From: Grammothele lineata
Taxonomy: Eukaryota > Basidiomycota > Agaricomycetes > Polyporales > Polyporaceae
Assembly: GCA_002150815.3 (NCBI GenBank)
Contig: NDFF03000038.1
Location: forward strand, 186,001 to 250,000
Reading direction: 5' to 3'
DNA length: 64,000 bases
In this document: positions 24,447-34,796 of the stretch, one piece after another
Layout of the letters: each line of letters begins with the position of its first letter
How positions within the stretch are numbered: the first letter of the stretch is position 1
Program-made: the position numbers and the translations under genes
The notes under the pieces: model-generated
The model's database searches: none
What the model saw: only the letters and a program-made list of their open reading frames with translations
Told to the model about the DNA's origin: nothing

Positions 24447-24649
24447 AGATCGTCGACGGACGTGTTGAACGAGTTCAGAGTGGGTCCTGCATTGTAATCC
24501 CGCGATAATCGGAGGATGCCGCGGCTGGGAAGGTGCACACATGCAGCAGGATACCAGCTATACGATAATCAAACACACCAGTAGATCTCGACACCATAGA
24601 TACGCATAAGTATAACAATCTGCAACGCTCCGCAGTTTTACCCGCGCGC

Positions 24650-25715
24650 TTATGAGAACTCCCGGTCGCTCTTTGGACAGCGGAATATCAAGTGCAAACG
24701 AGACCATAAAGCTCGCCGTTGTGGTTCCGCCATAGCCCGTATAGCGCTCTCGCAGGTAGCGCACCACTCGCCTGCGACAACCATCGCCTGCCCAGCTTCC
24801 GCGTACATGATGGGTACCGTCGCACTCCCCAGAGGTGGCTTGTCACGGAAGGCACGTATGGATTGTAAGACCGCGCGTGTGCATTTAGGCGTGTTGGTGC
24901 AGCCTTCGCTAGGAACGCTGGAGAGTAGGCTGAAGAGCTTGCTTGAGGCTTCATAGGCGAGGTTGTTGCGTCCGCGGATACAGCGTGCCAGGTCGTCGTC
25001 GCTGAGCCGCTCAATAGACCCATCTTCGCGTTTCCACCCGTCCAACAGGGAGTGACCTAGGATAGTGCAGTGGTAAAGCGCACCAGGGAGGATCGACGTG
25101 ATCCCAGTTAGCCGGGCAAGGTTGACGGCACCGATGGCGTGAAAGGGTCGTCTGGCTGGGTACATCCAATTGATGTTCATATCAAAGACGTATTTTTCAT
25201 CCGTGTAGTACTTCTTCAAGACCTCCATCCCCTGCTTCTCCACGTCTTCGATGAGGTATTTTTGCGCGAGGTGAATGATAGCGAAGAGGTAGGCGAAAGA
25301 CAGGGAGTCGACGTGTCTATATACACTGGACGAGAGAGATATAACTTTTGAACATAGTGTAATAGAAGGGGGAGACTTACGATCTGGATTTCTTCGGAAG
25401 TAGCACTCGCAGGAGATGCGCGAGATCCTGAGGCGAATCAGAGAGCCTGACAGCAGGGCACCCGTCGAACACTTCGGCTGCAGATGGGGTCGCAGTTGCA
25501 AACATGTCGGAGAATACTTGAGATTGAGCTGAGAGAAGTCCGCGGTACACGCGGAACGCAGTGTGTCGAGCGATGAGGACGATGTTGCCGTCTTCGAGCC
25601 AGAACTCGGAATGTCGCCGGATTTGACTCGGCCCTGGCCAGTCCGGGTTGGACGGTGAGGCCTCATGAGAGGCTGAAAGGCGAGGGCGTTTGGAAGAAGG
25701 TTGCGGGTTGGACAT
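24650..25715 (-). CDS. BTB/POZ domain protein 3
   Basis: Two exons (25715-25381 and 25325-24650) encode 336 residues. The basic N-terminus MSNPQPSSKRPRLSASHEAS leads into the BTB domain: SEFWLEDGNIVLIARHTAF, VYRGLLSAQSQVFSDMFATA, AVRLSDSPQDLAHLLRVLLP. The intron, again phase 2, has 55 nt. The domain resumes LSFAYLFAIIHLAQKYLIED. The second half contains AIGAVNLARLTGITSILPGA, DGWKREDGSIERLSDDDLAR, the cysteine pair GCTNTPKC and the CxxC EWCATCESAI. The open frame on this strand continues across the intron and upstream, but the spliced model matches all paralogues. It lies tail-to-tail with P450 copy 3, with about 200 bp between the stops. Confidence 0.87.
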
Positions 25716-25803
25716 GACGATGTGGGATGAGGTTGAGTTGGATAAAGGACACGAGGGGAAAACTCAACAGTCGTGGTCTCTAGACTCTCTACACGGTGCC
25801 GAT

Positions 25804-25876
25804 GATGCATGGGACGCGAGTCGTCACAAACACGTGCACCGCCGTCACACTCGAGAAAGCTGCAATTTTTTGTGGA
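25804..25876. repeat. Promoter block shared with BTB protein 4
   Basis: About 70 bp here closely match 32054-32125. Both start with GATGCATGGGACGC, include the CACGTG box and end with GCTGCAATTT. It is either conserved promoter sequence or the remnant of a duplication that included the promoter. Confidence 0.65.
25831..25836 (-). promoter_or_regulatory. CACGTG box upstream of BTB protein 3
   Basis: This palindrome lies 116 bp before the ATG in the context GTCACAAACACGTGCA. The same context occurs upstream of BTB protein 4. CACGTG is the core site of basic helix-loop-helix factors. Confidence 0.5.
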
Positions 25877-26255
25877 TCACGCAAATCGACGCCGTTCAAA
25901 AATTTAAACAACACTGCGGACAACGGATATCGAAACCACAGACTTAATGGCAAGCTTCGGAGCATACCGAGCGGTGCGGCAACTTTGGGCAGCCTGAGGG
26001 GTAATAGAGGGTGGTACACAGAACTGAGAAGTGCCGTGTCGGTTTGGATCATCGGCGGGCGCACGATCCGGGCACGGCGGGACTACACCGTTTTTACAGG
26101 AGAGCGGGGGTTGTATCCGGTAAGAAGCATGCGTTACTACGAGGGGCAATACGACCCGATTAAGAATGTACGCGGTGCTCAGTAGACTATTTGTGGTCTG
26201 TCGAGGGAGAGAGCGCAGGTAGAAGAGCGTCGAGCTATCCGTGCTTTCGAGGGCG

Positions 26256-28374
26256 TCAAGCGGCGATCGACGCCGTCGAACGCTTGCGGAACATGACCTT
26301 GGCAGTCGGGTTAGGCACTACGCTCTCCGCAAAGTACACGTTACCCGGGCGCGGGCCGTCGCCTTCGATTTTGAAGTCATAGTTGACGACCAAGTACGCG
26401 AGGAGCGTCTTGAGTTCGTTCGCCACGAAGAACCGTCCCGGGCTGTAGAACGCGTCACACGTTGATCAGCCTCTTTCTTGAAAGCGAACGTACACGGAGA
26501 AGGGGGTAAAAAGTGGCACGTACCAGGCATGCCGGCCGTGTCCGAAGGCGATGTAGTCTACCGAGGTAGTCACGTACTGGTGCTTGGTGGCCTCGCCCGC
26601 CTCGTTGCGCATGCGGCTGAAGCGGAACGCGTCGAACTTGTCGGCCTCCGCGTATTGCGCGTCGTCAAAGTGTATCGGGTAAGCGGCGGCGGAGACGAGA
26701 GTCCCTGCGGGGAGGAAGACGCCGTTCGGCAGCGTGATGTCCTTCTTGACCCACCGGGTCAAGGACACTGCGGCGTACGTATTGCATGAGATGCAAGCGA
26801 CAAGATGAAGGGGGGAGCGGAGGGCCGACGCACAAGTGCTGATACCGTTGTAGCGTTGCGACTCACGCAGGACGCTGTCCACCTTCCACATACTCGCGAC
26901 TGCGTCCTTTGTCCAACCCTCGGCTGCGAGGATAGGTTCCACCTCCTCACGCAGTGCCTCGACGACACCTGGGGAGACTGCAAGATGATACAGTGCGTGG
27001 GTTACGCTCTGCCCTCGACGAGAATCAGCGGTAGAGAAGAAAAGAGCGTGCGGCGGACGTACTAGAGCCGAGGTAAGGATGGAGACGGTGTTGATAAGCA
27101 TAACCCGCTCCGACAGAGCCCAATCCGTGCTGCGGTTCGGTACAGGCAGTGCCTCCTCCAAGACCCACTGGAGCAAGTCTTTCTACAGGCGTTCCGGCCA
27201 CTCAGTCCCTGTCATCGGAGAGAATCGAAAGAGAGGACTCACAGGCTTATCGGCCCATTTATCTCCTAGCTCCTTCATCTTCGCCTTGCGTTCGTCGAGC
27301 AGGGGCTTGATGAGAACGATATTGTCCGTGATGATCCTGTTAGAGATGCTGAAAAACCTGACCAACCTGTGCATATCATATGAATCAGTAGATGTTTTAA
27401 CCGAGGAACCATCCTCACCTCTTCAAAGGACCGGGAAAGAAGTTCATCAAAGTCCTGTCCACAAAGAGGGCTACAGTGGAGAAGCGGACAGAAAGCCGCA
27501 GATATTCGGGGTTGCGGCCTGGAGAATAGGAAATGTAGTATAGCTAATAGCACGACATATCGATGACTTACAGAGAGGCTTCCCAACTATGACGCGAGCA
27601 CTGAGGCGAGCCACGAGCTCTTGCATGGTGTTAAAGGCCTTGATCGGGACCCATTCTACACGGCTTTTAGAATACCAACCCACAATACAACAACGAGCAC
27701 GTACCATCACCAGTAGCCGGGATATATTCGGGGATAGCAACGAGCAGTTCGTCGAACACGTCGGGAAGGATCGCGGGGAGGGTGCGGACGAGCTTCTCGC
27801 GGATGATGTCGACGTGATACGGGTCATCCACGGCGTTCCTGCCTATGGTGTGCTTGAGCTGGAAGATCTGTCGAAACACATGCGTCACTGCTTTGTTGAT
27901 CTCCAGACGTAGAGGAGCGTACCTCCTCGACGGCGTCGATGAAGGAAACCTCGCTGTCCGGCCGCTTGCGCAGATCCTCGATGAGCTCGGCGCCGCTGAT
28001 GACCACCATCCACTGGTACAGCGTTGCTACCTTAAACACGCCGCCGCGATACTGGGATCGGAGTGGGAGAGGAGGGCTATTAGTACCCCATCGAGTGAGA
28101 CGGCGCTGAGAGAAACGTACCCGCCGATATCCTTCGGCAAGAATATCCTTCCCGCGTCGAGTAAAGTTGTAAGAGGCCCAAAAAGATAGAAGGGGGGCCG
28201 ACGGCCCACCCACGGTAGGAATCGCACGGAGCTGCGACACAAAAGGGAATCAGCGCAAGGAGGGTGGAGCGGGAGTAGACGAGCGCGGCGTACGGGGTCT
28301 GTCCACCACTTCACCAGGTAGGTGGTAGCCAGAACCGCTAGAACGGCGTAGATGACGGTCTGGGTATCGATCAT
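26256..28374 (-). CDS. Cytochrome P450 (CYP512 / ent-kaurene-oxidase-like)
   Basis: This microsomal P450 belongs to a different family from the tandem trio. The ATG at 28374 opens MIDTQTVIYAVLAVLATTYL, a membrane anchor. Motifs in order are: LRAIPTVGGPSAPLLSFWAS; GGVFKVATLYQWMVVISGAE; NAVDDPYHVDIIREKLVRTL; RNPEYLRLSVRFSTVALF; LIKPLLDERKAKMKELGDKW; the I-helix region NTVSILTSA joined by splicing to SVTHALYHLA; the K-helix DSVLRESQRYNG (ExxR); and DAFRFSRMRNEAG. The haem loop is AFGHGRHA joined across an intron to CPGRFFVANELKTLLAYLVV. The stop is at 26256-26258. The lineup resembles CYP512-type enzymes, which hydroxylate terpenoids or steroids in wood-decay fungi. The substrate cannot be inferred. 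All core motifs are present, so it should be active. Confidence 0.85.
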
Positions 28375-29423
28375 CCCTAAAGAAAGAGGTCTGAAAGAGG
28401 GGGTGGGGGAGAATAGGGAGGTTAGACGGGCCTGCGGTCCACTTATTGCCAAAGTCGACCCGTATTCGCCCGGTGGCATCTTCGCGTTCCCCCGGGCGGC
28501 GCCTTGCGATGGCTCGCCACTTGGTAGGCACCGCATGCGGTTGACACATACATAACGAACCCCTACAAGAAGGTCAACTGTATACGGTCACCGCCATCGC
28601 ACGTACAACGGATAGCGTCGCATACTTCGAACCTAGTACGTGAAGCCAATCCGGATGTCGGATATTTCGGCGGGAAGTTACGCTGGTTCTAGGGACCATA
28701 ACCATCAACGTGCGCCAATTCCCATATCGCTCTCCGTATGCGCCTTCCCCGATGCCCTTCACGGTAATGATACTGCCATGAAAATCGACTATAGTCGTCG
28801 AAGTAAAAGTCTGGAGTAGGCTGACTGCAAGCATCCTGAGAACAACGAGAAGCACGCTGCCCGGACATTGGCCAATGAAATATCGAAACTAACCGCGTCC
28901 GGTCAAGACATTCCATGTTTCAGTGATCGCGGTAACGAATGAATGTAGTGCATGTGACCGTCGGGGAGACTCGGAATGCCTGAAAACGAGTTAATCCGTA
29001 TCAGGTTCTGCTGCGCGATGCTGTCGTGTCGACGGTGAGAAGCGTACGGTACCGAAGGTTTTATTGAAGTGACTCGGTAGGCGAATGACGTTGTTTTTTC
29101 TAAGACGGTGTCTTTGTTCAACTGCTAATTGACCCTATACGGGAACACGAAGCTTCTATTGGACGAGTACATGAGGATCACGAACGAACGCTATGATTGC
29201 TGATTACGTGCGGCCTGATTCGTACTTGGTTGTCGATCCTACTGAGCGTTTGACTGGTACAAATCCACGGCGCTTTGAGACGAGACGCCTAGTTCATTGA
29301 GTCTGCATTTCCAAATCTTCTTCAGAGTTCCCGACATTCCACGGCAATTCTCACAGGCTGTTCATGCGAGGCTGTGATATATTAGCACATGCAGGGCGAC
29401 ATCACGAATTGCGGCACACATAC
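28375..29423. other. Intergenic, no gene seen
   Basis: This covers the promoter side of the minus-strand P450 and about 0.8 kb of sequence with only short open frames and no recognisable domain. Confidence 0.45.
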
Positions 29424-29960
29424 CTGACGATGGTCTCGATCTTGAAGGACGCGTCGGGCGGCAGGCGCGCAACCAGTACCGCCGGGCGCGGGCTTATGGT
29501 TCCCGAAGAACTCGGCGTAGATCGCGTTCATAGGCTTGAAGTCATCCACTGACTGTAGGAACACCTGCGTGCGTGCGTGCGTACGACCGTGAGCAGAGCG
29601 CAGCAGAATGGGACATAGAGGGCGCATAGAGTAACAACTTGAAGAAGACGTACCATGACCTTCGCGACAGCTTGCCCGCATCGCTCCAGTTCCCCTCGAC
29701 GATCGCCTTCATGCTCATCAGCGCCCGCGCCACTTGAGTGCTTGAGCCCCAACGCCGCCCTCAACCTGCACACACGTGTACGACAATACGCACGCACACA
29801 AGGGGGCGTGAGCACTCCATCCGCCATTCGGGTCATCCCACGATACGCAAAGACAGAGACGCACCATTTCCCAGTAATGGAGTCCAGCCCAAGCCCGAGC
29901 AGAAGAGAAGGTCGCCGACGTGCACCGCCTGCGTGTATTGCCCTACTTCAGCGGGCGCAT
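29424..29960 (-). pseudogene. RidA (YjgF/UK114) family gene remnant
   Basis: Pieces of a RidA-type enamine/imine deaminase can be read in the right order but not in one frame. The order is APAEVGQYTQAVHVGDLLFC (29937-29878), then a VEGGVGAQALK block, then ALMSMKAIVEG in another frame, then AKVMV. After an intron comes FLQSVDDFKPMNAIYAEFFG with NHKPA, and then AVLVARLPPDASFKIETIV in yet another frame. At least three single-base frame changes separate them. RidA proteins are about 130 residues long and clear reactive imines made by PLP enzymes. This copy cannot make one. The frame changes are too many for simple sequencing error. Its 5' side meets a truncated BTB pseudogene. Confidence 0.7.
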
Positions 29961-30184
29961 CAATATACACGCACAGATGCATGTCAGATATGCGCACACG
30001 TCGCGTCCGACAGAACGTCTCGTTGAACCTTCCTGGGAAGGTGCACTATGCGCTGGGGGTGGAATGGATGGGTGCGTGTTGATGGTGTTCGTAGCGTTCG
30101 CGCGAAGACGTTGTGTTGACGTGGGACGATGAGGGAGACGACGCGCTGGGACGGCGACGGTGTGGGTGAAGACATTATGGCGAT

Positions 30185-30637
30185 GTGCGCGAAACTGATG
30201 ATGGCGAATACCTACTCGAACGAGGAGTAGACATTCGGGAATTGACCAGAGTGGGTATGCGATATGGGAGTAGCGGAAAAATGAGAAAACTCACAAACTC
30301 GAATCCCTTAGCAGCAGCACGCGCGGCCGGTACGCGAGGTTCTGCGGCGACTCCACGAGTCCACGAGTCGCGCAGCCGTCGACAGCTTCACCCTCAGATA
30401 AGTTTGAAGAGCGAGCACGTCGGAGAATATCCTGGGTTGAGCTGCGAGTAGGCTGTGATAGATGCGAAAGGCAGTATCTCCATCGATGCGGATGAGGTTG
30501 CCGTCCTCGAATCAAGACTCGGGTTGCCGCTGGATTTGACCATCGCCCGCCTGCGCAAAACCAGTGATGACCATTGAGGGTTCTTCGTATGTTTCTGAGA
30601 GACGAGTGCGCTTTGAGGCCAGTGGTCCGTCGGACAT
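30185..30637 (-). pseudogene. Truncated BTB pseudogene
   Basis: The start region MSDGPLASKRTRLSETYEEP matches BTB protein 5. In the WLEDGN motif the tryptophan codon is a TGA stop (around 30514). The domain continues FEDGNLIRIDGDTAFRIYHS and LLAAQPRIFSDVLAL before leaving frame. The donor after the first exon is kept. Exon 2 begins with text like PNVYSSFE but has a TAG, and the match ends near 30185, so about 60% of the gene is gone. It is closest to BTB protein 5 and probably derives from a tandem duplicate of it. Confidence 0.8.
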
Positions 30638-30739
30638 GATGGAGGATGTGGCGGGAAACGGGCTGGTGGTGGCGGAGAGGAGGATGTCGTCCTTCAGCGC
30701 CTCGGCGCGCATTCGGACTCAAACGCGAATCGCCACAAG

Positions 30740-30745
30740 CACGTG
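30740..30745 (-). promoter_or_regulatory. CACGTG box upstream of the BTB pseudogene
   Basis: The palindrome is kept 103 bp before the former ATG, in the context CACAAGCACGTGTTGCA. This matches the placement in the intact paralogues. Confidence 0.45.
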
Positions 30746-30911
30746 TTGCAGAGTCAAAGTTGACAAGTCGATGTACTTGATTTTTCTGTCACGATACGCG
30801 ACCGTGTCTGCCACCCAACTCCTCGGTGTAGTATCGAATAAGCATCGTGATTCTAATTCTGTATGGGAAACAATCCGGAAAACTAACATAGAATACCCAC
30901 AGGTCTACAAG

Positions 30912-31967
30912 CTAGGTGTTCCATCCGTCTACCTTGACATCAAACAGACCAGGGAGAGCCTCCCATATGTCCTGCCGCTGCTCCTCCACGAGGTTTTTTG
31001 TGGCCTCCTTACATGTGTCACACCACCGATCTACCCTCATCATCGCCTGCCAGACCGCATCGAGCGAGGTGAATATCCGAGACCCGCCTATGCCCCCGAG
31101 TTCTCGTACGTTTACTGTGGACGCTGCAAGGGCGGCCCTGCACCGATTGACGGCTGAACAATCCGTGCTAGGGACGCTGCCCAGCAGCTTTGCGATCTCC
31201 TCCGTGATGATGCGGCTGAGCCAATCTCGCCCGTCCATGCAGTGCCTCAAGTCTTCTTTGCTGAGCCGCTCTACTGATCCATCTTCGCGTGTCCATCCGT
31301 CGAGAACGTCGCCGCCAAGGGCGCAGCAATCATAGAACGCACAGGGGAGGATGGACGGTGTCCCGGTGAGCCGGGCAAGGTTGATTGCGCCTATCGCATG
31401 CACGGGGAGAAAGGACGCTGTGTCTGGAATGGCGTCGAAGGCAGATAATTTGGATGTGTAGAACATCTTGAGCGCCTTCAAGCCTTCCTGTTCGACGTCT
31501 TCAATCAAGTATTTGTGGGCGAGGCTGATGGTGGCGAAGAGGTAGTCGAAGGAGCAGGCATAGATGTCGGGGTACATGCTGATGGGAGAGCGCATATGCG
31601 AGAGACGTTTTAGAGGAGGGAGCGCGACTCACGATCTGGACGTTTTGGGGAGTAACACCCTCAACAAATGTGCGAGGTCTTCAGGCGAATCAGTAAGCCG
31701 TACTGCGGGACAGCCATCGAAGATTTCGCCCTGGGATGGGCTGGCAGTTGCGAACATGTCGGAGAATATGCTGGACTGAGCTGCGAGGAGACCACGATAG
31801 ACGCGGAACGCAGTGCTCTGAGCGATGAGGACAACGTTGCCATCCTCGAGCCAGAACTCCGGATGGCGCTGGATTGGAGGTTCCGAGGCCAGCGACGGTT
31901 GGTCCGTGTCCGGTGTTGGAGGCCCTGAGAGACGAGTACGTTTGGCGGGACGCCCCTTGCGAGACAT
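30912..31967 (-). CDS. BTB/POZ domain protein 4
   Basis: Two exons (31967-31633 and 31578-30912) give 333 residues. It starts MSRKGRPAKRTRLSGPPTPD. The BTB domain reads PEFWLEDGNVVLIAQSTAF, VYRGLLAAQSSIFSDMFATA and AVRLTDSPEDLAHLLRVLLP. After the 54-nt phase-2 intron it continues MYPDIYACSFDYLFATISLA. The second half has AIGAINLARLTGTPSILPCA, DGWTREDGSVERLSKEDLRH, the pair DCSAVNRC and the CxxC RWCDTCKEATKNL. It ends WEALPGLFDVKVDGW. It is closest to BTB protein 6 and shares its CACGTG-containing promoter block with BTB protein 3. I chose the ATG at 31967 because it aligns with the paralogues; the upstream part of the open frame is promoter. Confidence 0.88.
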
Positions 31968-32081
31968 TTGAGAGTGGCCGTACGAGATTTCGAGACGCAA
32001 TGGTCGAGCGGCGCAGAGGGGAGCCTGTAGCTGCCTGACTCCCCTTGAAGGCAGGATGCATGGGACGCAAGTCGTCACAAA

Positions 32082-32087
32082 CACGTG
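32082..32087 (-). promoter_or_regulatory. CACGTG box upstream of BTB protein 4
   Basis: The palindrome lies 115 bp before the ATG, in a block (32054-32125) nearly identical to that before BTB protein 3. Confidence 0.5.
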
Positions 32088-32216
32088 CATGGCCGTCACG
32101 CTCAAAAAGGCTGCAATTTCTGGAGACCACGGAACCACGCGCACGCTTACATAGAGTAGGCTGAGGAGATATAGTAACCAATGAGTACAGACAAACATAT
32201 ACGTGGGGCCTACAAG

Positions 32217-33276
32217 CTAGGCGTTCCATCTATTCACCGTCACACGGAACATGCGAGGAAATGCCTCCCACATAGCCTCCCGCATGGTCTCCCCCTGCCA
32301 CCGTATCGTTTCCTTACAGCCGTCGCACACGTCGCCACTCTCCGACAATTCTCGCCAAACCTCATCGTACAAGGCCAGGATCTGAGCATCTCCCAAGTCC
32401 GTGGTGTGTGTCCAGGAGAAGAAGTCCGTTAGGGACGATTTACAGTCCTCGGCGGTACATTCCGAGCCCGGGATACAGTCGCGGAGCAGTGTGAGCTCGT
32501 CGACGAAGCGACGGGCGAGCGCCTCTCGTCCGTCGATGCAGCGTCGCAATTCGTCCCCGGTGAGACACACAACCGATCCGTCTTCGCGTGTCCATCCCCT
32601 CACGACCTCGCCGCCGAGTGCACAGCAATGGTAGAACGCGCACGGGAGGATCGACTGCGTCCCGGTCAGCCGCGCGAGGCTGACCGCGCCGATGGCGTGG
32701 ATGGGCTCGAACGTTGCGGTCGGTGGGATGGCGTCGAATGCCAATAGTTTGGTGGTGTAGAACCTCCCGAGAGCCTCAAGGCCTTGTCGCTCGACATCCT
32801 CGATGAGATACTTGTGCGCGAGACTGATGATGGCGTATACGTGCTCGAATGAGGAGGAGTAGATGTCCGGGAACACTCTGAGAGGAGTGGGTACGCGGGA
32901 GGACAGCAATGGAGAAGAAAGGATGAACTCACAGTCTAGAGTCCTTTGGTAGCAGCACGCGCAGTAGGTGCGCGAGGTCCTGCGACGAGTCCGCGAGTCG
33001 CACAGCCGGGCATCCGTCGAAGACTTCACCCTGGGATGGGTTCGCAGTCGCGAGCATATCAGAGAATATCCTGGATTGAGCCGCGAGCAGGACTCGGTAG
33101 ACGCGAAAGGCAGTGTCCCCAGCGATGAGGACGATGTTGCCGTCCTCGAGCCAGAATTCGGGGTGTCGCTGGATTTGAGGCTGCATCGCCGGCGCGAGGC
33201 CCGTGTTGGATGTTGAGGGCTCCTCTGATCCTTCTGAGAGACGAGGGCGCTTGGTAGCTGGCAGTTCGTCAGACAT
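32217..33276 (-). CDS. BTB/POZ domain protein 5
   Basis: Two exons (33276-32933 and 32877-32217) give 334 residues. The N-terminus is MSDELPATKRPRLSEGSEEP. The BTB text is PEFWLEDGNIVLIAGDTAF, VYRVLLAAQSRIFSDMLATA and AVRLADSSQDLAHLLRVLLP. After a 55-nt phase-2 intron it continues FPDIYSSSFEHVYAIISLAH. The second half has AIGAVSLARLTGTQSILPCA, RGWTREDGSVVCLTGDELRR, the pair ECTAEDC (one residue shorter spacing than the others) and the CxxC DVCDGCKETIRWQ. It ends WEAFPRMFRVTVNRW. It is the closest intact relative of the pseudogene at 30.2-30.6 kb. Confidence 0.88.
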
Positions 33277-33375
33277 GGGGCCTGAGGTTTGAGGGGGGGG
33301 GAAGAAAAGTGTTGGTCGAGGTCGAGAGCAGAAGTCGGCCGCGTTCAAGGCGTCTCAAGCGCGGATGGTCACAGG

Positions 33376-33381
33376 CACGTG
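33376..33381 (-). promoter_or_regulatory. CACGTG box upstream of BTB protein 5
   Basis: It lies 100 bp before the ATG, in the context GTCACAGGCACGTGCAGCAT. Confidence 0.5.
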
Positions 33382-33486
33382 CAGCATCCTCCTGCTCGGA
33401 TGCGCTTGTGCTAGAGGTTACTTATTGAGAACACATTACGATTTGAGCTCTGCCCAACACGTCCAGAATACACACAAGTCTATAGG

Positions 33487-34543
33487 CTAGGTACCCCATC
33501 CGTCTACCTCAACATCGAACAGACCAGGCAGAGCGTTCCACATGTTGTGCCGTTGCCTTTCCACCAGGTCCTTGATAACGTCTTGACAGTCGTCGCACCA
33601 CTCGCCCGTCCCGATCATCGCCCGATAGACTTCGTCATGCGTGCTGAAAATCCGAGCTCCGCCTAGGTCCCGTATTTGACGTATGTAGTCTATGGAAAAT
33701 GAAAGAGCGCGCCTGCAATCAGGAAGGACTAGACAGTCGTCGTTGGGGGAGTCGCTCAGGAGCTCCGCGACCTCGTTGGCGATGAGGCGGCTTAGCCCGT
33801 CTCGCCCGTTGATGCAGCGCTTCAAGTCCTCATCGGAGAGCCGTTCCACAGAACCGTCTTCACGTTTCCATCCGTCCACGAGTGCGCCGCCGAGGGTGCA
33901 ACAATGGTAGAAAGCGCAGGGGAGTATAGATGTCGTCCCAGTCAACCGGGCGAGATTGATGGCGCCGATCGCATGTACGGGACGAAAAGACGTTGTGGAT
34001 GGAATCTTGTCGAAGGTTCGCAACTTGGAAGTGTAGAACTTCTGAAGTACCGTCAGGCACTCTTGCTCGATGTCTTCAATCATGTATTTGTGGGCGAGGC
34101 GGACGACGGCAAAGAGGTGATCGAAAGAGAAGTTGTAGATGTCGGGAAACATGCTGGTGGAGGAAGGTATATACTAGAGAAGTGGCGGAGAAGGACAGGA
34201 AGACGCACGATATAGACTTCTTTGGGAGTAAAACCCTTAGCAAATACGCAAGGTCTTGAGGCGAATCGGTGAGTCGCACTACGGGGCAATTCTCCAAGGT
34301 TTCGCCCTGGGACGGGCTGGCGGTTGTGAACATGTCGGAGAATATGCTGGACTGAGCTGCGAGGAGATCACGGTAGACGCGGAACCCAGTATTCTGAGCG
34401 ACGAGGACGATGTTGCCATCCTCGAGCCAGAACTCCGGATGTCGCTGGATTGGAGATTCCGAGACCGGCGTTGGGCGGCCAGTGTCTGGCGGTGAAGGTT
34501 TCGAGAAACGGGTACGTTTGGCGGGAGGCGCGTCGCCAGACAT
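33487..34543 (-). CDS. BTB/POZ domain protein 6
   Basis: Two exons (34543-34209 and 34153-33487) give 333 residues. It starts MSGDAPPAKRTRFSKPSPPD. The BTB domain reads PEFWLEDGNIVLVAQNTGF, VYRDLLAAQSSIFSDMFTTA and VVRLTDSPQDLAYLLRVLLP. After a 55-nt phase-2 intron it continues MFPDIYNFSFDHLFAVVRLA. The second half has AIGAINLARLTGTTSILPCA, DGWKREDGSVERLSDEDLKR, the pair DCLVLPDC and the CxxC EWCDDCQDVIKDL. It ends WNALPGLFDVEVDGW. It is divergent from BTB protein 7, with only 253 bp between the two start codons. Confidence 0.88.
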
Positions 34544-34657
34544 TGGAGGTACGAGAAGCTGAGGTACAATGGTCGAGCGGTGCAGAGCTGACTTTGAGCT
34601 GAGGGAGCTGCTCGACGGTGCAGTGAGTCACACTGACACGCGACACGTAACAAACAT

Positions 34658-34663
34658 CACGTG
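34658..34663. promoter_or_regulatory. CACGTG box between divergent BTB proteins 6 and 7
   Basis: The palindrome is 115 bp before the ATG of BTB protein 6 and about 134 bp before that of BTB protein 7. It could serve both. Confidence 0.5.
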
Positions 34664-34796
34664 CCCGTGACGTACCGCGACGACCGGAAGGCGTGGCTGC
34701 CGCCGTTCGGCTTGGTCTGCAACCGCCGTCGACCTCTTCCAACTCCTACTCTCATATCCGTTCATCTAGCCCTTTGTCCTTAGGTCTTTTTGCACC

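Noticed and set aside
24650..25810. Single 386-codon open frame on the minus strand
   Set aside because: It runs through the conserved BTB intron in the wrong frame for the first half of the domain. The two-exon model matches all paralogues.
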